Source: Betaproteobacteria bacterium (GTDB lineage: Bacteria; Pseudomonadota; Gammaproteobacteria; Burkholderiales; Burkholderiaceae_C). From it: DNA of 24,665 nt. The notes below the pieces were generated by a model. It saw nothing but the letters and a program-made list of their open reading frames with translations, did not search any database and had not been told where the DNA came from. The stretch spans positions 1-24,665 of the forward strand of contig JANXLW010000063.1 of the NCBI GenBank assembly GCA_025354965.1, in the 5' to 3' direction. Both the position numbers and the translations under genes were made by a program. Of the stretch, positions 1-7,546 are shown piece after piece (positions within the stretch are counted from its first letter, which is position 1; each line of letters opens with the position of its first letter).

Positions 1-106
1 TGAACAGAAAAAATACCGCCGCCAAAAAAGTGACGAGTGAAATTAGATTGAAAACGATGGCATGCCGCATGAACGGAATGTCGCGCTTGATTTTAAAAAA
101 TTCCAT
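1..106 (-). CDS. secF: SecF, N-terminal fragment (cut by window edge)
   Basis: Only the first 35 codons are in the window. They begin with MEFFKIKRDIPFMRH and run into a hydrophobic stretch that is the first transmembrane helix. SecF pairs with SecD in the inner membrane and uses the proton gradient to pull exported proteins through SecYEG. The ATG at 106 follows a GGAAGG ribosome binding site, and only 13 bp separate it from the secD stop, so the two are co-transcribed. The short N-terminus with Arg/Lys before helix 1 is typical of the family. The identification relies on this fragment plus its position directly after secD. Confidence 0.9.
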   Translation of the reverse strand, partial: MEFFKIKRDIPFMRHAIVFNLISLVTFLAAVFFLF

Positions 107-119
107 GAAATACCTTCCC

Positions 120-2000
120 TTAGTTCGACGTCACCTGAGTCTGTGACTCCGGGCGCCAAACCGTACCAATTGACACGCTTTTGAGCTTATTCTTTTGACC
201 GTACCACAAGTTGACCAAGCCGCGTGAGAAGAACACACCGGAGAACATGCTGGTCAAAATGCCCAGACAGTGCACCACGGCAAAACCGCGTACCGGGCCG
301 GACCCAAAAGCCAACAAGGCCAGGCCCGCAATCAGGGTCGTGACGTTGGAGTCCAGGATGGTGGCCCAAGCGCGGTCATAACCTGCGTGAATGGCGGCTT
401 GCGCCGACGCGCCGCCGCGCAACTCTTCACGCACACGCTCGTTGATCAGCACATTGGCGTCGATCGCCATGCCCAGCACCAGCGCCATGGCAGCCATTCC
501 TGGCAACGTCAAGGTCGCCTGCAACATGGACAGCACCGCCACCAACAGCAGCAAATTGAAGGCCAGCGAAACACTGGAAAAAACACCAAATAAAACGTAG
601 TACACGCACATGAAGACGGCCACTGCGGCAAATCCCCAGGTGACACTGTTGAAGCCCTTGGCAATGTTTTCGGCACCCAGACTCGGGCCGATAGAGGTTT
701 CCTCGATGATTTCCATCGGTGCCGCCAGCGAGCCAGCGCGCAACAGCAGAGCGGTGTCATTGGCTTCCATGGTTGTCATGCGACCTGAAATTTGCACCCG
801 ACCGCCGCCGATCTCGGAGCGGATCACAGGGGCGGTGACGACTTCACCCTTGCCCTTTTCAAACAGCAAAATGGCCATGCGTTTGCCAATGCTCTCGCGC
901 GTCACGTCCCTGAAAATACGCGAGCCTTTGGCATCCAGCGTCAGGTTGACAACGGCCTCCTGCGTTTGACTGTCAAAACCCGGCTGGGCATCGGTCAGGT
1001 TGTCGCCGGTCAGAATGACCTGCTTTTTTACAATGACAGACTGGCCACTGCGTTCCGGATAACGCTCGGAACCAAAGGGCACCGCCGCGGTACCACCCTC
1101 GGCGGCGCGGGCTTCACCGCTTTCATCCACCATGCGCACCTCAAGCGTTGCCGTGCGACCCAGCATTTCCTTCGCTTTGGTGGGGTCCTGCACGCCAGGC
1201 AGTTGTACCACTATGCGATCCTGCCCCTGTTGCTGGATGACGGGCTCGGCAACACCCAACTCATTGATCCGGTTGTGCAAGGTAGTGATGTTCTGTTTGA
1301 GTGCCTGGTCCTGCACCCGGCGCGCGGCCTCCGGCTTGATCGATGCTGTCAGTTTGTATTCGGTTCCCTCCTGCGTCTGGGCGGTTTGCAAATCTGCAAA
1401 CTGGTCCTGAATCAGCGCCTTGGCAGTGGCCAATGTCTCGCTATCGCGAAAGCGAATTTCAATCGTCTGGGCATTGCGGTTGATACCGCTATGACGCACA
1501 TTCTTTTCGCGCAGGCTGGTTCGGATGTCGCCGGACAGCGATTCGGTTTTCTTGGTCAGGGCCGCCTGCATATCAACCTGCAGCATGAAATGCACGCCAC
1601 CGCGCAAGTCCAATCCCAAATACATGGGAAAGGCACGCATCGAATTGAGCCATACCGGTGAGCGCGACAGCAAGTTGAGCGCCACCACATAGCCGGCATT
1701 GGCGGGGTCCGGGATCAGCGCTTTCTGAATCGCATCCTTGGCTCTGAGCTGCGTCTCGGTATTGTCAAAACGAGCTTTGACGGAGGCGTTGTCCAGCGTC
1801 ACCAGATCAGCCACGATGCCGGCCGTCTTCAGGGCCTCTTCGACCCGTGTCTTGGTGCTGGCGTCGACCTTGAAGGTCACTTTGGCAGTCGACACCTGGA
1901 CCGCCGGCGCCTCACCAAAAAAATTCGGCAGGGTGTACAAAATCCCCACCAACAGCGCAATCACGATGATTACGTACTTCCAAACTGGGTAACGATTCAT
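120..2000 (-). CDS. secD: SecD, protein translocase subunit
   Basis: SecD is an inner-membrane RND-type subunit that works with SecF and YajC to drive late steps of Sec-dependent export. The product is 626 residues, normal for beta- and gammaproteobacteria. It has an N-terminal membrane helix (about residues 9-27), then the conserved LGLDLRGG motif at 128-135, a large periplasmic P1 region, and five C-terminal helices. The conserved GMAIDANVLINERVREE segment near 510-526 is the SecD/SecF signature in the helical region. The start ATG lies 33 bp after the yajC stop; the ribosome binding site is weak. Gene order yajC-secD-secF is the classical one. The tgt gene that often precedes yajC is absent here. 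Confidence 0.97.
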   Translation of the reverse strand: MNRYPVWKYVIIVIALLVGILYTLPNFFGEAPAVQVSTAKVTFKVDASTKTRVEEALKTAGIVADLVTLDNASVKARFDNTETQLRAKDAIQKALIPDPANAGYVVALNLLSRSPVWLNSMRAFPMYLGLDLRGGVHFMLQVDMQAALTKKTESLSGDIRTSLREKNVRHSGINRNAQTIEIRFRDSETLATAKALIQDQFADLQTAQTQEGTEYKLTASIKPEAARRVQDQALKQNITTLHNRINELGVAEPVIQQQGQDRIVVQLPGVQDPTKAKEMLGRTATLEVRMVDESGEARAAEGGTAAVPFGSERYPERSGQSVIVKKQVILTGDNLTDAQPGFDSQTQEAVVNLTLDAKGSRIFRDVTRESIGKRMAILLFEKGKGEVVTAPVIRSEIGGGRVQISGRMTTMEANDTALLLRAGSLAAPMEIIEETSIGPSLGAENIAKGFNSVTWGFAAVAVFMCVYYVLFGVFSSVSLAFNLLLLVAVLSMLQATLTLPGMAAMALVLGMAIDANVLINERVREELRGGASAQAAIHAGYDRAWATILDSNVTTLIAGLALLAFGSGPVRGFAVVHCLGILTSMFSGVFFSRGLVNLWYGQKNKLKSVSIGTVWRPESQTQVTSN

Positions 2001-2033
2001 GGTCGCGCTTCTGGTAGTTCTGTGACTGTCAAA

Positions 2034-2366
2034 TTACTTGATACTTCCCTTTGGCAAAACCTGCACCACCGCGCTGCGCTGGATTTGGATCTCAACGCCG
2101 CTTGCCACTTCCAGGCTCAAATAACTGTCTCCCAGTTTGCTTACCTTGCCGAGGATGCCGCCGCCGGTGGCAACTTCGTCACCCTTGGCCAGCGCGTCGA
2201 TCATGGCACGATGTTCTTTCGACTTTTTCATCTGCGGACGGATCATCACAAAATAGAGCACGACAAACATGAGTACCAGTGGCAACATACTCATGAGCGA
2301 AGACTGCATATCACCGCCGGCAGCAGCAGCGGGAGCGGTTTGAGCGAAAGCGGAAGAAATAAACAC
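2034..2366 (-). CDS. yajC: YajC, Sec translocon accessory subunit
   Basis: YajC is a small single-span inner-membrane protein that associates with SecDF and YidC. The 110-residue product has a short Ala-rich N-terminus, one transmembrane helix at about 27-42 ending in the family signature FVMIRPQMKKSKEH, and a cytosolic beta-rich domain (GDEVATGGGILGKV). The start codon is GTG (2366), preceded by CTGGAG about 7 bases upstream, which supports this start. It is the first gene of the yajC-secD-secF operon. The upstream gap to the IOR gene is about 118 bp, so a promoter is expected there, but I could not pick one with confidence. Confidence 0.95.
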   Translation of the reverse strand: MFISSAFAQTAPAAAAGGDMQSSLMSMLPLVLMFVVLYFVMIRPQMKKSKEHRAMIDALAKGDEVATGGGILGKVSKLGDSYLSLEVASGVEIQIQRSAVVQVLPKGSIK

Positions 2367-2410
2367 TGAAGACTCCAGAATAGTGAATCAGAAAAACAGG
2401 ACCCAGCCGT

Positions 2411-2440
2411 CTTTTTTTGGGCACGGCAGTGCGAAAAAGC
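2411..2440. other. Imperfect palindrome between IOR and yajC genes
   Basis: A GCAC-GGCA-GTGC hairpin core (2421-2432) is flanked by a run of seven T on the left and five A on the right, so the arms extend into an imperfect longer stem. It could be part of the IOR terminator or a structure in the yajC leader. Neither orientation has a U-tract placed cleanly after a GC-rich stem, so a terminator call is weak. The rest of the gap 2367-2484 shows nothing I can name. Confidence 0.25.
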
Positions 2441-2484
2441 AACCTGGCATTGTAAGCGGGGCCAAACCAGCCCGACAAACCGCC

Positions 2485-5400
2485 TCAAGCCGCTTTCTGC
2501 GCTGCCTGAGGGTTACGGAACTCTGCCAGTTGACTGTCCCAATTTTGTCGTGCTACTTCGATGTTGCGCTCTTTAACGTGCCCAAAGCCCTTGATTTGTT
2601 CAGGCAGGCGGGCGATGCCCAGTGCCATGGCATAGCGCTCCTTATCGAGTGCTTCACCGCCAGTGCCCGCCAGTACGCCAATGATCTCGTCAATACCAGT
2701 ACGGTAAAGGGTGATCAGCGCACGCTCCTGGCGTCGCTCCGCAGTCTTGCCAAAAATGTCCAGTGCGGTACCGCGCAAGCCCTTGAGCCGGGCCAGAATC
2801 TTGAACATCGTCAGGGTGGAGGGACCAAAGTGTTGCTTCTGCAGTTCGCCTTTTGCGTTCCTCTTGGCCAACATAGGGGGGGCCAAGTGGTAGTGGAGCT
2901 TGAAGTCGCCCTCAAACAGCGCGCCGATTTTTTTATGAAAGGCGCTGTCGGTATGCAGCCGCGCCACCTCATATTCATCCTTGTAGGCCATCAGCTTGAA
3001 CAGGTAGCGGGCGACCGCTTCGGTGAGCGCCATGTTCTTCTCACCGGCAGACTCGTCTACGCTTCCGACCTTCTGCACGAAAGCTTGGTAGCTTTGAGCG
3101 TACGCCGCATTCTGGTAGCCGGTCAAGAAGTCAACCCGTTTGGCAATCAGCTCAGCAAGTGAGCTGCGCTTGGAAAACACCACCACCTGCGCCGGGTTGA
3201 GCAGCGCAGCGAACGCAGCACCGTCGTGCGCGGCCCGTCGGCCCCACTCAAACGCCGCCTTGTTCTGGTCCGCCGCCACGGCGTTGAGTTCAATGGCGCG
3301 CAACAGCGATTTTTTTTCCAGCGGGATCCAGCCTCTTTGCCAGGCATAGCCCAGCATGATCGGGTTGGTGTAAATGCTGTCGCCCATCATTTGGATGGCA
3401 GCGGCATCAGCGTTGAACGCACCCACCGCGGTCAGTCCCACGGCTTTGACGATGTCGGCGATGCAGGCATCTGAGGGGTTCTGCCAATTGGCGTTGGTGA
3501 CAAAGGCCGCCGTTGGCACCGCGTGCGAGTTGAGCGCCACACGAGTACGCCCATCGCGCATACGCAGCATCGTTTCCCTGGCGGCGGCCACGATCGGATC
3601 ACAACCAATGATCAGATCGGCTGCCGCCATGCTGACACGGGTGGTGCGGATCAATTCCTGCGACGACGCTATGAGCACATGGCTCCAGGTGGCACCGCCT
3701 TTTTGCGCCAGGCCACCGGCATCCTGGGTTACTACGCCCTTGCCTTCCAGATGCGCAGCCACCCCCAGCAGTTGTCCGATCGTGATGACGCCGGTACCAC
3801 CGACACCGGCGACCACAATGCCCCAGACGCTGGCGTCTGGGGCCGCAAGGGTGGGCAACCGCGGCTCGGGCAAATTACCCAATTCGAACGGTGACAGACC
3901 CTTGCCTCTGGACTTTTTCTTGAGCTGCCCGCCTTCCACCGTGACAAAGCTGGGGCAGAAGCCCTTGACACATGAGTAATCCTTGTTGCAGGTGCTCTGG
4001 TTGATCTGGCGCTTGCGGCCAAACTCGGTCTCCAGGGGTTCCACACTCAGGCAGTTGGACTGCACGCCGCAGTCGCCACAGCCTTCGCATACCAGTTCGT
4101 TGATGAGCACGCGCTTGGCCGGGTCCACCAGGGTACCGCGCTTGCGGCGTCGACGTTTCTCTGTGGCGCAGGTCTGGTCATAAATGATGACAGTAACACC
4201 CTTGATTTCACGGAATTCGCGCTGGATACGGTCGAGTTCATCGCGATGTTGCACCGCCACACCTTCCACCAGTTTCAGGCCTTCGTACTTTTGCGGCTGG
4301 TCGGTTACCACCACGATGTTGGCCGCCCCTTCCGCCCGCATGCTCTGGGCAATTTGTGCCACCGAGTGGCCCTCCGGACGTTCTCCGATCTGCTGACCGC
4401 CGGTCATGGCGACCGCATCGTTGTAGAGAATCTTGTAGGTGATGTTGACCCCCGCCGCAATGCTCTGGCGAATCGCCAGCAGCCCGCTATGAAAGTAAGT
4501 GCCGTCACCCAGATTGGCAAACACATGACTCTCGTTGCTGAAAGGCTGCTGACCGACCCAGGGCACGCCCTCACCGCCCATCTGGGTAAAGCCGACGGTA
4601 GAACGTCCCATCCAGACGCTCATGAAGTGGCAACCAATGCCCGCCATGGCACGCGATCCTTCAGGCACTTTGGTCGAAGTGTTGTGCGGGCAACCGGAGC
4701 AAAACCAGGGCTGTCGATCAGCACCTTTGGCGGCACTCAACTCAATCACCTGCATGGCACTCTCTTTGGCCTGAAGAATCGCCAGTTGAGCGTCAATGCG
4801 GGCGCCGACAGCAACGCTGACACCCAGTTTCTTCAAGCGCTGTGCTATGGCACGCGCAATAAGGGCTGGCGACAGATCGGCGTTGGCGCGCAACAAGGTG
4901 TTGGCGGTCGGGTTGACCATTGACCACTCACCGCCATTGAAATCCCCTTCGACTTCGTTGAACTTGCCCAGCACTTGAGGACGCACGTCAGCGCGCCAGT
5001 TGTAAAGCTGTTCCTTGAGCTGGTATTCAATAACCTGGCGTTTTTCTTCGATGACAATAATTTCCTGCAGCCCGGTGGCAAATTCACGCGTGAGTTGGGC
5101 TTCGAGCGGCCACACCACGGCGACCTTGTGCAGACGAATGCCGACTTGCCGGCAGGTCGCATCGTCCAGCCCCAAGTCGATCAAGGCCTGGCGCGTATCG
5201 TTGAACGCTTTACCGCTGGCAATCAGGCCGAGGCGGTCGTTTGAACCCTCAATGACGTTGTAGTTCAGCCGGTTGGCGCGGACATAGGCGAGCGCCGCGT
5301 ACCACTTGTAGTGAAACAGGCGCGCCTCCTGTTCAAGTGGCTGTTCCGGCCAGCGAATATGCAAGCCACCGGGCGGCATCTGGAAGTCGGTCGGGATTTT

Positions 5401-6099
5401 GATCTGCACCCGAGCCGGATCGATCACCGCAGTGGCACTCGATTCAACAATTTCCTGAATTGTCTTCATGCCGGCCCAGACACCCGAGAAACGACTCATG
5501 GCAAAGGCATGAATGCCCAGGTCGAGAATCTCCTGCACACTCGCCGGGAAGAACACCGGCGTGCCGCAGGCCTTGAAAATATGGTCGCTCTGGTGTGCCG
5601 CGGTCGAACTCTTGGACACATGGTCGTCACCCGCCACAGCAATCACGCCACCCCAGGGTGTCGTGCCAGCCATATTGGCGTGCTTGAAAACGTCACCGCA
5701 ACGATCCACGCCCGGACCTTTGCCGTACCAGATGCCGAACACGCCATCAAATTTGTTGCTGCCCGGAGGTGCAAAGCCCAGTTGCTGGGTACCCCACAAG
5801 GCAGTGGCGGCCAGCTCTTCATTGACACCCGGCTGAAAAACGATGTTTTGCGCCTTCAGGTATTTCTCGGCCTTGACCAAAGCCTGGTCATAACCACCCA
5901 ACGGCGAACCACGGTAGCCGCTGATAAAACCTGCCGTATTTTTGCCCAACCGCTGGTCGCGCTGACGCTGCAACATGGGCAACCTGACCAGCGCCTGCAC
6001 GCCGCTCATGAAAGCCGAGCCGCAATCCAGTGAATATTTGTCGTCCAGCGTGACACTTTCCAGCGCCATGCGGATAGAGTCGGGTAGCGGTGCGTTCAT
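2485..6099 (-). CDS. Indolepyruvate ferredoxin oxidoreductase, fused alpha/gamma type
   Basis: This cytosolic enzyme oxidatively decarboxylates aryl-pyruvates (indolepyruvate, phenylpyruvate) to the acyl-CoA, passing electrons to ferredoxin, in aromatic amino acid breakdown. In archaea it is made of separate IorA and IorB subunits; here one 1204-residue chain holds both, as is usual in proteobacteria. Domains in order: pyruvate-oxidoreductase-like N-terminal part (about 20-250); TPP-binding domain with CSGCPHNTS (467-475) and GDGTYFHSG (531-539); Cys cluster CEGCGDC at 671-677 with C683, then C704, C710 and C715 for Fe-S binding; and a C-terminal gamma domain starting with GVGGTG (765-770). 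The start has GGAGG about 9 bases upstream. It lies 37 bp after mltA on the same strand, so read-through transcription from mltA is possible. Exact keto-acid preference cannot be read from sequence. Confidence 0.93.
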   Translation of the reverse strand: MNAPLPDSIRMALESVTLDDKYSLDCGSAFMSGVQALVRLPMLQRQRDQRLGKNTAGFISGYRGSPLGGYDQALVKAEKYLKAQNIVFQPGVNEELAATALWGTQQLGFAPPGSNKFDGVFGIWYGKGPGVDRCGDVFKHANMAGTTPWGGVIAVAGDDHVSKSSTAAHQSDHIFKACGTPVFFPASVQEILDLGIHAFAMSRFSGVWAGMKTIQEIVESSATAVIDPARVQIKIPTDFQMPPGGLHIRWPEQPLEQEARLFHYKWYAALAYVRANRLNYNVIEGSNDRLGLIASGKAFNDTRQALIDLGLDDATCRQVGIRLHKVAVVWPLEAQLTREFATGLQEIIVIEEKRQVIEYQLKEQLYNWRADVRPQVLGKFNEVEGDFNGGEWSMVNPTANTLLRANADLSPALIARAIAQRLKKLGVSVAVGARIDAQLAILQAKESAMQVIELSAAKGADRQPWFCSGCPHNTSTKVPEGSRAMAGIGCHFMSVWMGRSTVGFTQMGGEGVPWVGQQPFSNESHVFANLGDGTYFHSGLLAIRQSIAAGVNITYKILYNDAVAMTGGQQIGERPEGHSVAQIAQSMRAEGAANIVVVTDQPQKYEGLKLVEGVAVQHRDELDRIQREFREIKGVTVIIYDQTCATEKRRRRKRGTLVDPAKRVLINELVCEGCGDCGVQSNCLSVEPLETEFGRKRQINQSTCNKDYSCVKGFCPSFVTVEGGQLKKKSRGKGLSPFELGNLPEPRLPTLAAPDASVWGIVVAGVGGTGVITIGQLLGVAAHLEGKGVVTQDAGGLAQKGGATWSHVLIASSQELIRTTRVSMAAADLIIGCDPIVAAARETMLRMRDGRTRVALNSHAVPTAAFVTNANWQNPSDACIADIVKAVGLTAVGAFNADAAAIQMMGDSIYTNPIMLGYAWQRGWIPLEKKSLLRAIELNAVAADQNKAAFEWGRRAAHDGAAFAALLNPAQVVVFSKRSSLAELIAKRVDFLTGYQNAAYAQSYQAFVQKVGSVDESAGEKNMALTEAVARYLFKLMAYKDEYEVARLHTDSAFHKKIGALFEGDFKLHYHLAPPMLAKRNAKGELQKQHFGPSTLTMFKILARLKGLRGTALDIFGKTAERRQERALITLYRTGIDEIIGVLAGTGGEALDKERYAMALGIARLPEQIKGFGHVKERNIEVARQNWDSQLAEFRNPQAAQKAA

Positions 6100-6136
6100 T
6101 TGTTGCAGCCTCCAGGATTCGAAGATAGTAACGTGA

Positions 6137-7294
6137 TCAGTCTTTTTGGGGCCAAAGTACCCACAAACGCAATGGCTGCTTGAGACGACCGGCTAGTTCT
6201 GCCGCAGCCGCACCCCAGCCGGCAAAATAATCGGCCCGCACGGCGCCTACGATGGCACTGCCAGTGTCTTGAGCAAATACCAGCTTTTGCAATTGAGCGG
6301 TCGTTCCGTTGGAGACCAGCCATACCGGAGTGCCATACGGAATGCTGCCCGGGTCCACCGCGATTGAGCGGCCCGGCGTCAGCGGTACCCCCTGTGCCCC
6401 CTTGGGACCCCAGGCGGCGTCCGCCTCCGACAAGGGCTCCTCCCGAAAAAACACGGTACGCGGATTGCTCCACAACAACTCGTTGACACGGCCCGGATTT
6501 CGCAAAGCCCAGGCCTTGATGGCGGGCCATGACGCGTCGCGCACTTGGCCCTGATCAAGCAGCCAGCGGCCAATGCTCTTGTAGGGCTGTTCGTTGGAAC
6601 CGGCATAGGCTAGGCGCACCAGACGTTGGGTCCCATCAGGTTCGGTAATACGCACCCGTCCGGAGCCCTGAATCTGCAAAATCATTGCGTCGATGGGATC
6701 GGCCAGAAAGGCAATTTCCCGCCCCTTGAGCGCCGCCTGCACCCGGGGCACGGTGTCAATCTCCTGACGCGTGTACCAGGGCTTGCGTTGCGCCAAGGTC
6801 AGTGGCGGCTGGTACAAAGGAACAGAAAATTCTGCGTTGGCCCTGCGTGAACCCTCCAGCACCGGCTCGAAATAGGCGGTCAGCAGGCCTTCAGCGCCAC
6901 CTGACAAAGCGTCGACACGGTAGGGCTGCAAGCGCGCCATCAGCCAGGCACGCTGCTGGGCAGCGTCGCCGATACTCAAGCGCCGCACTTCGGCACACAA
7001 AGGCGCAAACACCGGACCCGGGCGCTCACAACTTTTCAGCCAGGCGTTCCAGGCCTCATGCAAGGCGTCGTCCTCAAAGCCCGGCAGGTCAGCCCAGTGC
7101 ACTGCAGTCCAGCGACTGCGGGCCTGCAACAGGGAGCCTGGCAAAACCCCGCTGTCAATTGAGCTGTCGACGCTGGATGGCGTCGCCTGCGCAGCCGGCT
7201 GACCGCTCACGGGAACCTGCCTGGGAGCGCTGCCACAGGCCACCAGCATCCCTACAATCAGGCCATACCACACGGCACACAGGAGGCGGTTCAT
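6137..7294 (-). CDS. mltA: MltA, membrane-bound lytic murein transglycosylase A
   Basis: MltA cleaves the MurNAc-GlcNAc bond of peptidoglycan and leaves 1,6-anhydroMurNAc ends. It is an outer-membrane lipoprotein. From the ATG at 7294 the product is 385 residues and begins with a lipoprotein signal peptide ending in lipobox LVAC (Cys20), which decides the start over the longer in-frame opening at 7444. The MltA barrel domain contains YFEPVLEGSRR; the C-terminal 3D domain has AQDTGSAIVG and VRADYFAGWG. The aspartates at about 343 and 355 match the spacing of the catalytic-site aspartates of E. coli MltA (inference). The start codon overlaps that of a small plus-strand gene. AnmK, which recycles anhydroMurNAc, is encoded elsewhere in this window. 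Confidence 0.94.
   Translation of the reverse strand: MNRLLCAVWYGLIVGMLVACGSAPRQVPVSGQPAAQATPSSVDSSIDSGVLPGSLLQARSRWTAVHWADLPGFEDDALHEAWNAWLKSCERPGPVFAPLCAEVRRLSIGDAAQQRAWLMARLQPYRVDALSGGAEGLLTAYFEPVLEGSRRANAEFSVPLYQPPLTLAQRKPWYTRQEIDTVPRVQAALKGREIAFLADPIDAMILQIQGSGRVRITEPDGTQRLVRLAYAGSNEQPYKSIGRWLLDQGQVRDASWPAIKAWALRNPGRVNELLWSNPRTVFFREEPLSEADAAWGPKGAQGVPLTPGRSIAVDPGSIPYGTPVWLVSNGTTAQLQKLVFAQDTGSAIVGAVRADYFAGWGAAAAELAGRLKQPLRLWVLWPQKD
7230..7258 (+). promoter_or_regulatory. Possible sigma-70 promoter for the small membrane protein gene
   Basis: CTGCCA (7230-7235) and TACAAT (7253-7258) are 17 bp apart and would start transcription about 28 bases before the ATG at 7293. The -10 matches consensus at 5 of 6 positions and the -35 at 4 of 6. 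It lies inside the mltA signal-peptide coding region on the other strand. This is a by-eye match only. Confidence 0.3.
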
Positions 7295-7463
7295 GAGTTT
7301 GCTTTTGCTGGAAGCGCTGGGGGCTTTGTTGCTGGCGCTGCTGATTGTCTGGTGGACCATGTTTTCTGGGCGCAAGCATGGTGAGTTGCCGCCAGCCGCA
7401 ACCGACCATGAGGAAGTCGCCACCAACGCGTCAGCCGAGCGCATTGGGAAGCGGCTTGATTAG
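7293..7463 (+). CDS. Small single-pass membrane protein, unknown function
   Basis: A 56-codon reading frame encodes MSLLLLEALGALLLALLIVW, then WTMFSGRKHGELPP and a polar, charged tail ending GKRLD. Residues 2-24 form one hydrophobic helix, followed by a basic RKHG, suggesting an N-out/C-in or signal-anchor inner-membrane protein with a cytosolic tail. A perfect AGGAGG (7281-7286) sits 6 bases before the ATG, the best ribosome binding site in this neighbourhood, which argues that it is real. Its ATG overlaps the mltA start codon by two bases (shared CATG), so the genes are divergent with overlapping starts. It converges on yhdP. I do not recognise a family and assign no function. Confidence 0.65.
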   Translation: MSLLLLEALGALLLALLIVWWTMFSGRKHGELPPAATDHEEVATNASAERIGKRLD

Positions 7464-7484
7464 CACGACCACTGAGTTGACAAG

Positions 7485-7500
7485 CAGCCGCGCACGGCTG
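7485..7500. other. Small hairpin between convergent genes
   Basis: CAGCCG-CGCA-CGGCTG forms a 6-bp GC-rich stem with a 4-base loop, between the end of the small membrane protein gene and the end of yhdP. Neither side has a clear T-tract, so it may help termination in both directions but is not a convincing intrinsic terminator. Confidence 0.25.
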
Positions 7501-7546
7501 GGTTCTAGCCAGCATGTCGGGGGACGTTGTGGGAGCGACGACCTGT

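Noticed and set aside
792..1661. Long open frame on the plus strand opposite secD (289 codons)
   Set aside because: It is antisense to a well-conserved SecD, with no recognisable domain and composition typical of a shadow frame in GC-rich DNA.
5311..6033. Plus-strand open frame of 240 codons opposite the IOR gene
   Set aside because: Shadow of the conserved IOR N-terminal domain; no ribosome binding site or recognisable family.
7295..7444. Extended N-terminus for mltA starting at 7444
   Set aside because: It would bury the lipoprotein signal peptide (lipobox LVAC at Cys20) 50 residues inside the protein; the ATG at 7294 gives a proper lipoprotein.
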